NCBI GenBank assembly: GCA_041739875.1
Contig: JBGSNA010000054.1
Span: forward strand, 38,793-102,792
Direction of reading: 5' to 3'
DNA length: 64,000 bases
Source of the DNA: JBBSJZ01 sp041739875
Lineage (GTDB): Bacteria > Planctomycetota > Planctomycetia > Pirellulales > Pirellulaceae
Of the stretch, positions 17,384 to 25,829 are shown piece by piece. The notes beneath the pieces are model-generated. The model worked only from the letters and a program-made list of their open reading frames with translations. It made no database searches and was not told where the DNA came from. Both the position numbers and the translations under genes were made by a program. Position 1 is the first letter of the stretch; every line of letters starts with the position of its first letter.

Positions 17384-18754
17384 ATGTTCAGCCGATTTTT
17401 TCCCGCCAAACGTTCATTTCTCGGCTTGAAGCTCGTCCCGATCTGCTGGGGCATGGCGTTGATGACGACCTCCGTGGGCTGGTCCCAGGAAGAACCAGGC
17501 TCCGGCCAGGTGCCAGCAGCGACCGAAATCGACGGTGGGGACGGGACGCCAGCAGCTGTGGAGCCGTTGGGGACGCCGGAAGCTGGGGAGCCGTTGGAGG
17601 CGCCAGCAGCTGGGGAGTCCGGGGTGACGACACCTGAAATGCCGCCGGATGAGCCTTTCGTGATCGAGTACAACGAAGAAGAGAAAGCGCTGATCGCAAA
17701 GTTTGAGGCTGAACAGGCGAAGCTTGCACAGGTGCTCGGCGACATGCGAGAGATCTATGTCCGGTTTATGAACAGTGAAGATTCTTCGCGGCAAGCGGAA
17801 ACTCAATACCGAGACACTCGCAACGAAGTTCGGAAGCAATTCAATGCAACCTATGCCGCGGCGATGGAGATCATTCGGCGAGCGCCGCACGACCAAGCCG
17901 TTTCATTTATAGCGACTTGGATCCAGTATCGCGAAGCGAACGACATTTATGATCGCGAGACATTTGAGGGCGCGGCCCGTTTAATTGACGGAGGCGTCAA
18001 TTATTTGTTCCTGTTTCTTGCTGGAGCCAGATCAGCGGTTGTCAGCGGCGATTTTAAGCAGGCAAAACTGTTGTTCGAGGCGATGGACGCTGAGAAGATG
18101 GAGAAGCACGATCAGGCTCTTTTCTATTTGCTGGACAAGTTCGAAGCGAACTGGAACAAAGAAAAGGCTGCTCTTGAAGCCGACGAGGCAAACGGAAATC
18201 TTCCGCGAGTGTTATTGAAGACGACACGAGGAGATGTTGTCGTGGAGTTGTTCCTCGATTCCGCTCCTCAAACCGTCAGCAATTTCATTGGACTTGTTGA
18301 AGACGGTTTTTACGACGGGCTTGAGTTCTATCAAGTGATCGATCATTTGCTCGCACTTACCGGTGACCCGAGCGGTAATGGTTCGGGTAGCTCGGGGAAA
18401 TTTGTTGTCGATGAGCATGAACGCGAGGATGCGCGACTTCCGATGCGAGGATCGTTGATGATGGCAAAAATGCCGTTGGGCGATTCAGGCAAATTCGTTC
18501 CCAATACGGCGAGTTCGCAATTCGCAATCATGTTGTTGCCGTTATCCGAAGCACGCGAGCAGACCGTTTTTGGGCGAGTGGTGGAGGGAATGGATATTAT
18601 TTCATCGCTTCGACGAGTGGATCCATCCAAAGAAAAGAAAAAAGGAGCTGTGCAAGTGCCTCCGGACCGTATTTTGACTGCGGAGGTCATTCGCCGTCCC
18701 GAAGAGTTACCGAAAGTTGAAAGCGTAATGCCGGGGACTAATCCGTCCAAATAG
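17384..18754 (+). CDS. Exported peptidylprolyl isomerase, cyclophilin type, with long N-terminal region
   Basis: 456 residues. A signal peptide (about 1-34, ending GWSQ) is followed by a Pro/Ala/Glu-rich linker with a repeated GTPEAGEPLEAPAAGE pattern. Residues about 95-270 form a helical domain of unknown type (TPR-like by eye). The cyclophilin domain begins near 275 with RVLLKTTRGDVVVELFLDSA and FIGLVEDGFYDGLEFYQVI, and continues through SQFAIMLLPL and FGRVVEGMDIISSLRRVD. The usual catalytic Arg of FHRVI is changed: the segment reads FYQVIDHLLALTGDP, so activity may be reduced or lost. The role is protein folding in the periplasm or a structural derivative of it. Divergent from rsmD; followed by a Tat-exported oxidoreductase. 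Confidence 0.85.
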   Translation: MFSRFFPAKRSFLGLKLVPICWGMALMTTSVGWSQEEPGSGQVPAATEIDGGDGTPAAVEPLGTPEAGEPLEAPAAGESGVTTPEMPPDEPFVIEYNEEEKALIAKFEAEQAKLAQVLGDMREIYVRFMNSEDSSRQAETQYRDTRNEVRKQFNATYAAAMEIIRRAPHDQAVSFIATWIQYREANDIYDRETFEGAARLIDGGVNYLFLFLAGARSAVVSGDFKQAKLLFEAMDAEKMEKHDQALFYLLDKFEANWNKEKAALEADEANGNLPRVLLKTTRGDVVVELFLDSAPQTVSNFIGLVEDGFYDGLEFYQVIDHLLALTGDPSGNGSGSSGKFVVDEHEREDARLPMRGSLMMAKMPLGDSGKFVPNTASSQFAIMLLPLSEAREQTVFGRVVEGMDIISSLRRVDPSKEKKKGAVQVPPDRILTAEVIRRPEELPKVESVMPGTNPSK

Positions 18755-18843
18755 TGTCTAGCGGCGAGATTTCTTTCGCACTTGCGAGCAAATTGGAGTG
18801 TAAACCTGATGGAAACGTCGCCAGCGGGTAAACTAGAGCTTCC

Positions 18844-20181
18844 ATGACAAAACCCACCACGAATACCGAAGGCGCAACGCGTCGTAACTTTATCAAGGGC
18901 AGCGGGCTCATGCTCGCGGGCGGTGCGATCGTCGGCGGACAATTGGGGGTCGCTCAAGCGGCACACGTATTCGGCTCCGATAGTATCCGGGTCGGGCTCG
19001 TTGGTTGCGGCGATCGTGGCACGGGGGCTGCCATTGAGGCGCTCAATACAGTTGGTGGTGAGGTTCGGCTCACGGCGATGGCCGATGTGTTTCCGGACCA
19101 GCTACAAACGGCGTTTCGCACGCTCAAGAGTAAGCATCCGACGCTCGTGGATGTGGATGATGCGAAGTTCGTGGGGCTCAATGCGTATCAGCAGGTGCTT
19201 GAGTCGGACGTCGATGTTGTGATTCTTGCGACGCCGCCTGGTTTTCGTCCGCTGCATTTCGAAGCGGCGGTTGCGGCTGGTAAGCATGTTTTTATGGAGA
19301 AGCCGGTTGCTACGGATGCGCCCGGTGTTCGTCGCGTTTTGGCTGCCGGTGAATTGGCAAAGCAAAAAGGCTTGGCCGTTCAAGTGGGGCTCCAACGGCA
19401 CCACGAAGTTCGCTACCAGCAGTGTATCGAGCGGTTGCACGGTGGCATAATCGGCGAGCCGATTTTCGCACGAGCGTATTGGAACGGCTCGGGCGTATGG
19501 ACGAGGCCGCGAACGAAGAGCCAGACGGAGTTGGAGTACCAGCTCAGAAATTGGTACTACTTCAATTGGTTATGTGGCGACCACATTAACGAACAGCATG
19601 TACACAACCTCGACGTGATTAATTGGATGATGAAAGCGCATCCGATCGAGGCGCAAGGTCAAGGCGGTCGAGAAGTTCGCAAGGGCGAGAACACGGGGGA
19701 GATCTTTGACCATCACATGGTTGAATTTGTTTACGAAGGCGGGGCCCGTTTGCTCAGCCAGTGTCGGCACATTCCCGGCTGTCGGAACTCGGTCGGCGAG
19801 CATGTTCATTGCACGCAAGGCTCGTGTGACATCAGCGCGGCGAGAATTTACGATTTGGCGGGCAAAGTGATTTGGGCCAGCGAGGCCAAAGAAAGTCGCA
19901 GTAGTGGCTGGCAACAAGAACAAGATCATCTGTTCGCGGCACTCCGTCGTGGGGAAGTGCCCAACGAAACGGAATATGCGGCGAAGAGTACCATGACCGC
20001 AATTATGGGTCGAATGGCGACTTACAGTGGCAAGCTTGTGAAGTGGAACGAAGCGTTTCGAAGCCAGCTGAGTCTCGCCGAGACGGATACGCTAGTCTCG
20101 CTAGATTGTCGCGCACCAGTACTTCCCGACGCTCTAGGGCAATACGCCGCAGCGATTCCGGGCAAGTCAAAAGTGATCTAA
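18844..20181 (+). CDS. Tat-exported Gfo/Idh/MocA family oxidoreductase
   Basis: 445 residues, ATG at 18844. The N-terminus carries a twin-arginine signal (TRRNFIKGSGLMLAGGAIVG) ending near AQAAH. The Rossmann motif is RVGLVGCGDRGTGAAIEAL and the family signature HVFMEKPVATDAPGVRR. A substrate-domain segment CGDHINEQHVHNLDVINWMM is typical of the planctomycete-expanded, secreted branch of this family. Such proteins work in the periplasm with a pre-bound nicotinamide cofactor and are linked to polysaccharide or sugar breakdown; the substrate is unknown. The stop codon overlaps the end of the opposite-strand gene by 4 bp. Confidence 0.92.
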   Translation: MTKPTTNTEGATRRNFIKGSGLMLAGGAIVGGQLGVAQAAHVFGSDSIRVGLVGCGDRGTGAAIEALNTVGGEVRLTAMADVFPDQLQTAFRTLKSKHPTLVDVDDAKFVGLNAYQQVLESDVDVVILATPPGFRPLHFEAAVAAGKHVFMEKPVATDAPGVRRVLAAGELAKQKGLAVQVGLQRHHEVRYQQCIERLHGGIIGEPIFARAYWNGSGVWTRPRTKSQTELEYQLRNWYYFNWLCGDHINEQHVHNLDVINWMMKAHPIEAQGQGGREVRKGENTGEIFDHHMVEFVYEGGARLLSQCRHIPGCRNSVGEHVHCTQGSCDISAARIYDLAGKVIWASEAKESRSSGWQQEQDHLFAALRRGEVPNETEYAAKSTMTAIMGRMATYSGKLVKWNEAFRSQLSLAETDTLVSLDCRAPVLPDALGQYAAAIPGKSKVI

Positions 20182-20507
20182 GACGCGAAGTTGGGCGAGT
20201 TTTCGGCGATGCTAGCTTCCGCCGATCGGAAACGCTCACGCCAAAGCAGACGTCTCAAAAAGCCTGGTTTGCGTAGATTGGGGTCATTGGCATCAATGAC
20301 GTGGGTCTTGCCCCGAGCCGTTCGAAGCATCAAGCGGCCGCCGGGGAGTGTCGAATCGACGATCCAGAATTTGTCAACGATGTAGGTATAATTTTCCCCT
20401 TTGCTGCAAGCTTTGACGCTCGTTGCTCGAGGTCCTGGCGTCGTGCTTCGCTTGCTCTTGCGATAAACCGCCCAATCGCCGGCTTTCCATTTCGAATTCA
20501 TCATCAT
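20178..20507 (-). CDS. Small conserved-looking hypothetical protein
   Basis: 109 residues, opening with three ATG codons (20499-20507), so the exact start is open. The protein is basic and begins KWKAGDWAVYRKSKRSTTPG, then a beta-type stretch NYTYIVDKFWIVDSTLPGGRLMLRT, ending RKPGFLRRLLWRERFRS. The GDWAVYRK/..TYIVDKFWIV pattern resembles small SH3-like or KOW-like beta domains, but I cannot name a family. No signal peptide or membrane helix. It is convergent with the Tat oxidoreductase (4 bp overlap of ends). Confidence 0.65.
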   Translation of the reverse strand: MMMNSKWKAGDWAVYRKSKRSTTPGPRATSVKACSKGENYTYIVDKFWIVDSTLPGGRLMLRTARGKTHVIDANDPNLRKPGFLRRLLWRERFRSAEASIAENSPNFAS

Positions 20508-20933
20508 CGTTTTCGCTACAACGGAAGGTCATAGAAACGGCTAACCGGGGCTCCCAACCAGGAGACGATTTTGCCATCGATACCAGACTTCAGTTTAGAC
20601 ACTCGATAAAACGGGCGCATAGGGAGAAATCCAACAACCTTTCCACAACGGTACAAGTTTCTTCATCCCTACACATTCCTTTCATACAGAACGACATTCC
20701 TTTCACACAGAACGCTTGCGGAAGCACATCGGACCCCTATGATCGTTAGAATGATGCCGCGTGGAGCAACCAAACGGTAGCCTTGCGAACTCACCCTGGC
20801 TACGTTTTGGCTGTCGATCGAGAGTTCGGCAATCGGCGACGGTGGCAGTTCCACTGCCAAAAATTGTCCGCACCCGTTGACTGAAACATCGTTGACGGGA
20901 CATCACTCGACTGAACATCCTGGAGAAATAATA
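20508..20933. other. 426-bp intergenic region upstream of floA with repeat and hairpin
   Basis: No gene is supported here. It holds a 21-bp direct tandem repeat (20673-20693 and 20694-20714, consensus ACATTCCTTTCANACAGAACG, one mismatch) and a perfect small hairpin GGCAGT-TCC-ACTGCC (20844-20858). The in-frame TTG at 20877 for floA is less likely than the GTG at 20934, which has TGGAGA at 20921-20926. Confidence 0.55.
20673..20714. repeat. 21-bp direct tandem repeat, two copies
   Basis: ACATTCCTTTCATACAGAACG is followed directly by the same 21 bases with C for T at one position. It lies about 220 bp upstream of the floA start and 166 bp upstream of the start of the opposite gene, a position where duplicated protein-binding sites would be possible. 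Confidence 0.75.
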
Positions 20934-21923
20934 GTGAACCTATCCGAATTCGTGCTCGCCCAATCACCGACCCAGGTTGGTTTGATGGCCGCGACGTTCA
21001 TGGCCGTTTTCTTATTGCTGATCTTGGGATTCTTTTTCATCCGTTATGGAAAGTTGTGGTTCCAAGCGTACATGTCAGTGGCTGACGTGAGCCTTGTCAG
21101 CCTGATTCGAATGCACTTCACCAAGGTCAATCCACAGGTGATTGTCCAGGCGAAGGTGATGGCGGCACAGTCTGGCATGAGCATTGACCGACGTGACGGG
21201 ATCAGTACACGTCGACTTGAGGCTCACTACCTTGCCGGTGGAAATGTGCTGAAGGTGATTCACGCGATCATCGCGGCACACCGAGCTGAGATTGCTCTCG
21301 ATTTTGACCAAGCTTGTGCCATCGACTTGGCGGGGCGAGACGTGCTCGACGCGGTCCAAACGAGCGTCTATCCCAAGGTCATTGATTGTCCCGATCCAAA
21401 GCGAAGCGGTAAAACGACGTTGAGCGCGATCACAAAGAACGGCATTGAGTTAAAGATTCGTGCTCGAGTGACTGTGAGAACCAACATCGCACAACTCATT
21501 GGCGGAGCGACCGAAGACACCATCATCGCGCGTGTTGGCGAAGCCATCATTAGCTCCATTGGATCGTCCGAGACGCACTTTACAGTCCTCGAAAACCCAA
21601 ACGTCATCACACGGACAGTGCTTTCGCGTGGCTTGGATGCGCAAACCGCTTTCGAAATCGTTTCCATTGATATTGCTGACGTGGACGTTGGCGAGAACAT
21701 TGGCGCTCGTTTGCAAACCGACCAGGCTGAGGCGGATACACGCGTTGCTCGCGCTCAAGCCGAGCGTCGCCGCGCCGAGGCAATCGCAGAAGAGCAAGAG
21801 ATGAAAGCTAAAGTCGCCGAGAATCGCTCGGCGCTCGTGCTCGCGGAAGCTGAAGTGCCGATGGCGATGGCTGAAGCGTTTCGAGCGGGTCGAATCAACA
21901 CCTTGCCCACGAACCGCACATAA
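20934..21923 (+). CDS. floA: Flotillin-like protein FloA
   Basis: 329 residues from a GTG start at 20934, chosen for its ribosome site and because it gives almost the length of Bacillus FloA (331). One N-terminal membrane helix (GLMAATFMAVFLLLILGFFF) is followed by the SPFH/prohibitin-like region, with QVIVQAKVMAAQSGMSI, HYLAGGNVLKVIHAIIAAH, LKIRARVTVRTNIAQLIGGA and IGSSETHFTVLENPN, all typical of the YqfA/FloA family. The C-terminal part is an Ala/Glu-rich helix (ARAQAERRRAEAIAEEQEMK) used for oligomerisation. FloA organises membrane microdomains. The usual NfeD partner is not next to it; instead an alpha/beta hydrolase follows after 2 bp, suggesting cotranscription. Confidence 0.9.
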   Translation: MNLSEFVLAQSPTQVGLMAATFMAVFLLLILGFFFIRYGKLWFQAYMSVADVSLVSLIRMHFTKVNPQVIVQAKVMAAQSGMSIDRRDGISTRRLEAHYLAGGNVLKVIHAIIAAHRAEIALDFDQACAIDLAGRDVLDAVQTSVYPKVIDCPDPKRSGKTTLSAITKNGIELKIRARVTVRTNIAQLIGGATEDTIIARVGEAIISSIGSSETHFTVLENPNVITRTVLSRGLDAQTAFEIVSIDIADVDVGENIGARLQTDQAEADTRVARAQAERRRAEAIAEEQEMKAKVAENRSALVLAEAEVPMAMAEAFRAGRINTLPTNRT

Positions 21924-21925
21924 AC

Positions 21926-22765
21926 GTGACGCGACGATCCTATCGAGTAACGTTCCCTGGTGGTGCGGGATACGATTTAGCGGGAATCGTTGACGAACCG
22001 CAATTGGAGTCGCCGGATTTCGTGTTGCCGGTTGCGGTGTTTAGTCACTGTTTCACTTGCAGTAAAGACCTCAAAGCCATCGTTCGGATCGCTCGCGGAT
22101 TGGCTGCGATGGGCGTGCGAGTGCTGCGTTATGACATGACGGGGTTGGGTGGAAGCGACGGTGATTTCTCTCGAACAAACTTCACGACGAACATCGCTGA
22201 CTTGCGGGCTGCGATAGGCTTCGCCGCCACGAACCTTGGTCCCGTCACCGCGTTGATCGGACATTCTTTCGGCGGCGCAGCATCACTCGCCGTGGCGGGA
22301 CATGCATCACTCGCCAATGATGTCGATCCGATCTCGACGATCCGTTGTGTCACGACGCTTGCTGCCCCGAGTGACACGAAGCATTTGGCGACATTGTTAT
22401 CAACGATGAACCCAGCGATTGGGAATGAGGGTACCGGCGAGGTGGTCATCGGTGGCGTTCTCTGGACAATCCGAGACCAGATGCTCGAAGACTTTCGCAA
22501 GCACGATTTGCCAGGGCTGATCTCACAGATTCGTTTACCTGTGCTGTTGTTCCAGTCACCGGTCGACGCAACCGTTGGATTCGATCATGCCTTGCGGATT
22601 ATGACGCTTATCCAGTCCGCGAGCGGCGGGCATGGTTCAGCGAGTTTGGCCGTTTTGGACACTGCGGATCACTTGCTTACCAATTCAGATGACATTGAAT
22701 ACGTCACAGCGGCAACGTCGGCGTTTATCCGTCGGCACGCCGCAATAACGTCATATTCGTCATGA
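21926..22765 (+). CDS. Alpha/beta hydrolase, possible esterase
   Basis: 279 residues from a GTG at 21926, two bases after the floA stop. The nucleophile elbow is GHSFGGAA (Ser at about residue 114), the oxyanion area VAVFSHCFTCSKD, and the later acid and histidine candidates SPVDATVGFDHAL and DTADHLL. The layout resembles the hydrolase domain that in other bacteria accompanies OsmC proteins (VFSHCFTCSKDLKA is typical), though no OsmC domain is encoded here. It is probably cytoplasmic. The tight spacing implies an operon with floA; a functional link is not known. Confidence 0.85.
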   Translation: MTRRSYRVTFPGGAGYDLAGIVDEPQLESPDFVLPVAVFSHCFTCSKDLKAIVRIARGLAAMGVRVLRYDMTGLGGSDGDFSRTNFTTNIADLRAAIGFAATNLGPVTALIGHSFGGAASLAVAGHASLANDVDPISTIRCVTTLAAPSDTKHLATLLSTMNPAIGNEGTGEVVIGGVLWTIRDQMLEDFRKHDLPGLISQIRLPVLLFQSPVDATVGFDHALRIMTLIQSASGGHGSASLAVLDTADHLLTNSDDIEYVTAATSAFIRRHAAITSYSS

Positions 22766-22775
22766 GCGATCAATG

Positions 22776-22982
22776 CTAAATCTCAAAACCGGTACGATTA
22801 TTACGCCAATGTCGGGGAAGCTGATTTTGATCAAGTTTTTTTCGGATGATTTCAAAATCAAGCCCGCACCCACTCGCTGAGGGACATAGGTTCTCAATGC
22901 CCTCGTTTGTAAACGGTTTTTTGTCGTTTTCACATGCGGCGTGGTAGTTGTTGGCCTCCTCATCGAGTTCGATCTTGTCCAA
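22776..22982 (-). CDS. Doubtful 68-residue ORF with a strong ribosome site
   Basis: A TTG start (complement 22980-22982) is preceded at 7-8 bases by GGAGAGG, a better ribosome site than that of the TadE gene starting on the opposite strand. The product is hydrophilic (MDKIELDEEANNYHAACEND) with CPSASGC near the middle. No family is recognised. It overlaps the presumed 5' end of the TadE gene, so one of the two starts is probably different. Kept because of the ribosome site only. Confidence 0.25.
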   Translation of the reverse strand: MDKIELDEEANNYHAACENDKKPFTNEGIENLCPSASGCGLDFEIIRKKLDQNQLPRHWRNNRTGFEI

Positions 22983-23409
22983 GTTTACCTCTCCTCAACA
23001 CCGCAGATTTGGGAATGCGAGTCATTGCATTGAACGGCGCGGATTAGCGGTCGTCGAGTTGGCGGTGTGCTTGCCAATCCTCGTGCTTATTATTTTCGCG
23101 ACAATTGAAGCCTGCTCCATGATGCATTTGAGGCAGTCGCTCAAGATCACTGCGTATGAAGGGGCTCGCGTCGGAGTCGTGCCGGAAGCGAGTTCAGTGA
23201 ACGTTGAGTTCCAATGCTCGTCACTGTTGGACGGCCGCAACATCAAGGGTTATTCGATCGCACTGGTTCCGACGAACCCAGCGGCGCTGAATGAAGGCGA
23301 TTTCTTTGAGGTCGCGATCAGTGCTGACTACGCAGCCAATTCATTACTCGGAAGTTGGTTCTTTGCAGACAAGACGGTAACACAGTCTTGTGCACTGCGC
23401 AGGAACTGA
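22948..23409 (+). CDS. TadE-like pilus/secretion pseudopilin protein
   Basis: Up to 153 residues. The TadE signature is clear: ERRGLAVVELAVCLPILVLI with the Glu after the hydrophobic lead, then FATIEACSMMHLRQSLKITA and EGARVGV. The helix anchors the protein in the inner membrane with the remainder outside. There is no ATG ahead of the helix; a stop lies directly before TTG 22948, so the start must be TTG at 22948, 22951 or 22975. TadE-type proteins are minor pilins of Flp/Tad pili. The next two genes are a TadG-like vWA protein and another TadE-like protein, forming a compact trio. Confidence 0.85.
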   Translation: MLASSSSSILSKFTSPQHRRFGNASHCIERRGLAVVELAVCLPILVLIIFATIEACSMMHLRQSLKITAYEGARVGVVPEASSVNVEFQCSSLLDGRNIKGYSIALVPTNPAALNEGDFFEVAISADYAANSLLGSWFFADKTVTQSCALRRN

Positions 23410-23448
23410 TGTTTCGTATCGGAGTTGTACAAATTGAGCGACGGCATC

Positions 23449-24570
23449 ATGCAAATAAAATTCATGCGAACGAGAACTCGAGCAAGACAAGGCGCCATCA
23501 TTGCGTTGATCGCGGTGATGTTGCCAGTGCTATTTATTCTTGCAGCGTTTGCGATCAACCTTGCTCACATTCAAACCGTGAACACCGAGACACAAGTCGC
23601 GGCGGACGCTGCAGTGAGTGCGGCGACGCGAGCCTATGTACTGACGGGAAGCAAAGCCGATGCTTTGGCTGCAGCCCAGTTGGCGGCGACACGAAATCCA
23701 GTCGGCGGAATCGTGATGCCAGTCGTCGCGAGCGATTTGGAATATGGGGTCAGTCTACGTACATCCGTCAATGAACAATACAGCTTTGTGACTGCGGCTT
23801 CAGGAAATGCGATTCGACTAACGACACACTCACTGGCAAATTCAGCCATCGTGCCAAGTCTATTTCCATTCATGGGGTCTGTTGCAGAAATTCGACCAAG
23901 GCTATCCGCGACATCGACTCAAATGGTTGTGGATATTGTGCTCGTGGTTGATCGCAGCGGATCGATGGCTTTTTCGACATCCGAGACTGCAAGTGAAGCC
24001 GTTCCCCCGTCCGCAGCACCTTTAGGCTGGGCTTTCGGTGACCCCGTTCCGTCGGACGCACGTTGGTTAGACTTGATCGTCGCAGTCGACGCGTTCAACA
24101 CGGAACTCGAAAATTCACCAGACGTCGAACGGCTAGCGTTGTCGACGTACAATCAATCAAGCGCCTCCAATGTCACCTTGACGACGGACTACTCACAGTT
24201 GAGTGACGCATTGGATGATATCTCCATTAACTTTATTGCGGGTGGAACCAACATTGGTGGAGGGATGTTCGAGGGTCTCGCGGCACTCAACGACCCAGTC
24301 GTTTCGCGTCCGTTTGCGTCGAAGGTGATGGTCGTGATGACGGACGGTAACCACAACACAGGTACGTGGCCTGTTTACGCAGCCCATGTGGCCGTTGACA
24401 GCGGTGTCACCATCTACACCGTCACATTCAGCGATGAAGCGAACCAATCATTGATGCAAACGGTTGCAGACACGGGCGGTGGTGAGCAGTTTCATGCCAC
24501 GGATGCTGCACAGCTAGTAGAAGCGTTTCGCCAAATTGCGCGTCGTTTGCCGACAATTCTAACCAAGTAA
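23449..24570 (+). CDS. TadG-like protein with von Willebrand factor A domain
   Basis: 373 residues from ATG 23449 (a TTG at 23425 is an alternative). The N-terminus is a TadG-type membrane helix (GAIIALIAVMLPVLFILAAF) followed by NLAHIQTVNTETQVAADAAV, typical of TadG. The vWA domain starts near 160: VVDIVLVVDRSGSMAFS holds the DxSxS metal site (DRSGS), with TNIGGGMFEG giving the Thr/Ser ligand and MVVMTDGNHNTG the downstream Asp. The MIDAS is therefore complete, and the domain could bind a metal-dependent ligand outside the membrane. It lies 39 bp after the first TadE gene and 10 bp before the second. Confidence 0.88.
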   Translation: MQIKFMRTRTRARQGAIIALIAVMLPVLFILAAFAINLAHIQTVNTETQVAADAAVSAATRAYVLTGSKADALAAAQLAATRNPVGGIVMPVVASDLEYGVSLRTSVNEQYSFVTAASGNAIRLTTHSLANSAIVPSLFPFMGSVAEIRPRLSATSTQMVVDIVLVVDRSGSMAFSTSETASEAVPPSAAPLGWAFGDPVPSDARWLDLIVAVDAFNTELENSPDVERLALSTYNQSSASNVTLTTDYSQLSDALDDISINFIAGGTNIGGGMFEGLAALNDPVVSRPFASKVMVVMTDGNHNTGTWPVYAAHVAVDSGVTIYTVTFSDEANQSLMQTVADTGGGEQFHATDAAQLVEAFRQIARRLPTILTK

Positions 24571-24580
24571 GATTCAAGCG

Positions 24581-25189
24581 ATGACTCGACACTTTAAAGT
24601 AAATGATCTATCGCTGATACGACAGCACGCGAATTTCATGCGGCGTGGGTCGGTGGCCGTTGAGTTTGCGATATCGTTTGTAGTCTTGCTGCTGTTCGTT
24701 TTCGGCGGTATCGAATTCTATCGAATGAGTATGCTGCGTCACTCGGCGAACCAGTCAGCATATTTGGCGGCAAGAGCAGCAATGATACCGGGCGCGAGCG
24801 TAAGCGACGCTCGCCTCGCAGCAACCAATGTGCTTGATTCACTTGGAATCGTGGACGCTACAATTACCGTAAGCCCCAATCCGATTGTAGAGGCCACCAA
24901 ACAGGTTGATGTTACGGTGTCGTTACCCATCCCGGAAAACAGTTGGATTGCACCTCGTTTCTTGTTTGGGTCGTTGACGGGCCAGTGCTCGCTTCTCACG
25001 GAACGTGCGCCGATCGTGATGTCCAACGGTTTGCCTGAGCCACCGCCACCGCCACCGCCGGAACCAGACCCAACGCCAGACCCAACGCCAGACCCAACAC
25101 CAGACCCAACACCAGAACCAACACCAGAACCCGATCCGGGACCTCCTCCTCCGCCGCCCCCACCTCCGCCTCCACCACCAATGATTTAA
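24581..25189 (+). CDS. TadE-like protein with proline-rich tail
   Basis: 202 residues, ATG at 24581. The TadE core is MRRGSVAVEFAISFVVLLLF then GGIEFYRMSMLRHSANQSAY and LAARAAMIPGASVSDA. About residues 150-200 are a proline tail: PPPPPPPEPDP, then a run of PTPDPTPD units encoded by near-identical 12-bp repeats, then a second polyproline stretch ending MI. Such tails usually span the cell wall or periplasm or bind partners. It ends the TadE/vWA/TadE trio. No Tad ATPase, prepilin peptidase or Flp gene is in the window, so the rest of the machinery must be elsewhere. Confidence 0.85.
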   Translation: MTRHFKVNDLSLIRQHANFMRRGSVAVEFAISFVVLLLFVFGGIEFYRMSMLRHSANQSAYLAARAAMIPGASVSDARLAATNVLDSLGIVDATITVSPNPIVEATKQVDVTVSLPIPENSWIAPRFLFGSLTGQCSLLTERAPIVMSNGLPEPPPPPPPEPDPTPDPTPDPTPDPTPEPTPEPDPGPPPPPPPPPPPPPMI

Positions 25190-25268
25190 TGCCGTAAATT
25201 GGTGATGTGTAGTCGTGTTTTTGTGCTGGCCTGTTTACTGGATCCTCGTTTTAACTGGCGAACCTGAC

Positions 25269-25312
25269 GCGTGGCTGAATACAGCTTCGTTACTGCGAAG
25301 CGTGCACCACGC
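25269..25312. repeat. Nested inverted repeat between convergent genes
   Basis: GCGTGG (25269-25274) pairs with CCACGC (25307-25312), and inside it GCTTCG (25284-25289) pairs with CGAAGC (25296-25301) around a 6-base loop. It lies in the 127-bp gap between two converging genes and may act as a terminator for both, though there is no T run. It could also be an interspersed palindrome. Confidence 0.5.
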
Positions 25313-25316
25313 TATG

Positions 25317-25829
25317 TCACTCGTTCGCTTGACCTTTGATGGTTCGTTGGGCGACGTCCCAGGCCTGGATTAAGTGCTCGGCATATCCGTCCGGCGACAG
25401 CAATTTTGAGTCCGCTCCTTCGCTCGCAACAATCTCGATCATCCAGCCATCACCGTACGGATCGGCGTTGATAATCGAGGGGTCACTCAGTGCTTCCTCA
25501 TTGATCGCCGACAATGTTCCAGCGATGGGCGAAAAAAGATCGCTTTCTGCTTTCTTGCTCTCGATACTTCCGAGCATCTGTCGGTGCCCGAGCGATTGAC
25601 CAACGGCAACGAGCCAATCGAGGAAGTAGACGTCTTGAAGCAATCGAACGGCATACGAAGTTAAACCGAATTTCCAGCAACCAGCACGGACAGCGCTCGC
25701 CCACATGTGGTTGGTGACATACGAGCGATCTCGCGGAAACGTTGCGGAGAATTCGCCCATCGCGAACGTGAATTCATGAGGCGAAGCGTCGGAGGGTTCT
25801 TGGTTCGCGGTTGGCCTGTCGTCGATCAT
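25317..25829 (-). CDS. Glycine cleavage H-protein-like lipoyl carrier
   Basis: 170 residues from ATG 25829. The H-protein fold is recognisable: WASAVRAGCWKFGLTSYAVRLL at the start of the domain, then GSIESKKAESDLFSPIAG, where Lys93 of the ES-x-K-A motif is the lipoylation site, and INADPYGDGWMIEI at the end. Compared with canonical GcvH (about 125-130 residues) it has an N-terminal extension of about 25 residues and a longer C-terminal helix. H-proteins carry aminomethyl groups or serve in lipoate metabolism. No GcvT or GcvP gene lies near. Its ATG overlaps the stop of the radical SAM gene (4 bp), so the two are coupled and probably cooperate. Confidence 0.85.
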   Translation of the reverse strand: MIDDRPTANQEPSDASPHEFTFAMGEFSATFPRDRSYVTNHMWASAVRAGCWKFGLTSYAVRLLQDVYFLDWLVAVGQSLGHRQMLGSIESKKAESDLFSPIAGTLSAINEEALSDPSIINADPYGDGWMIEIVASEGADSKLLSPDGYAEHLIQAWDVAQRTIKGQANE

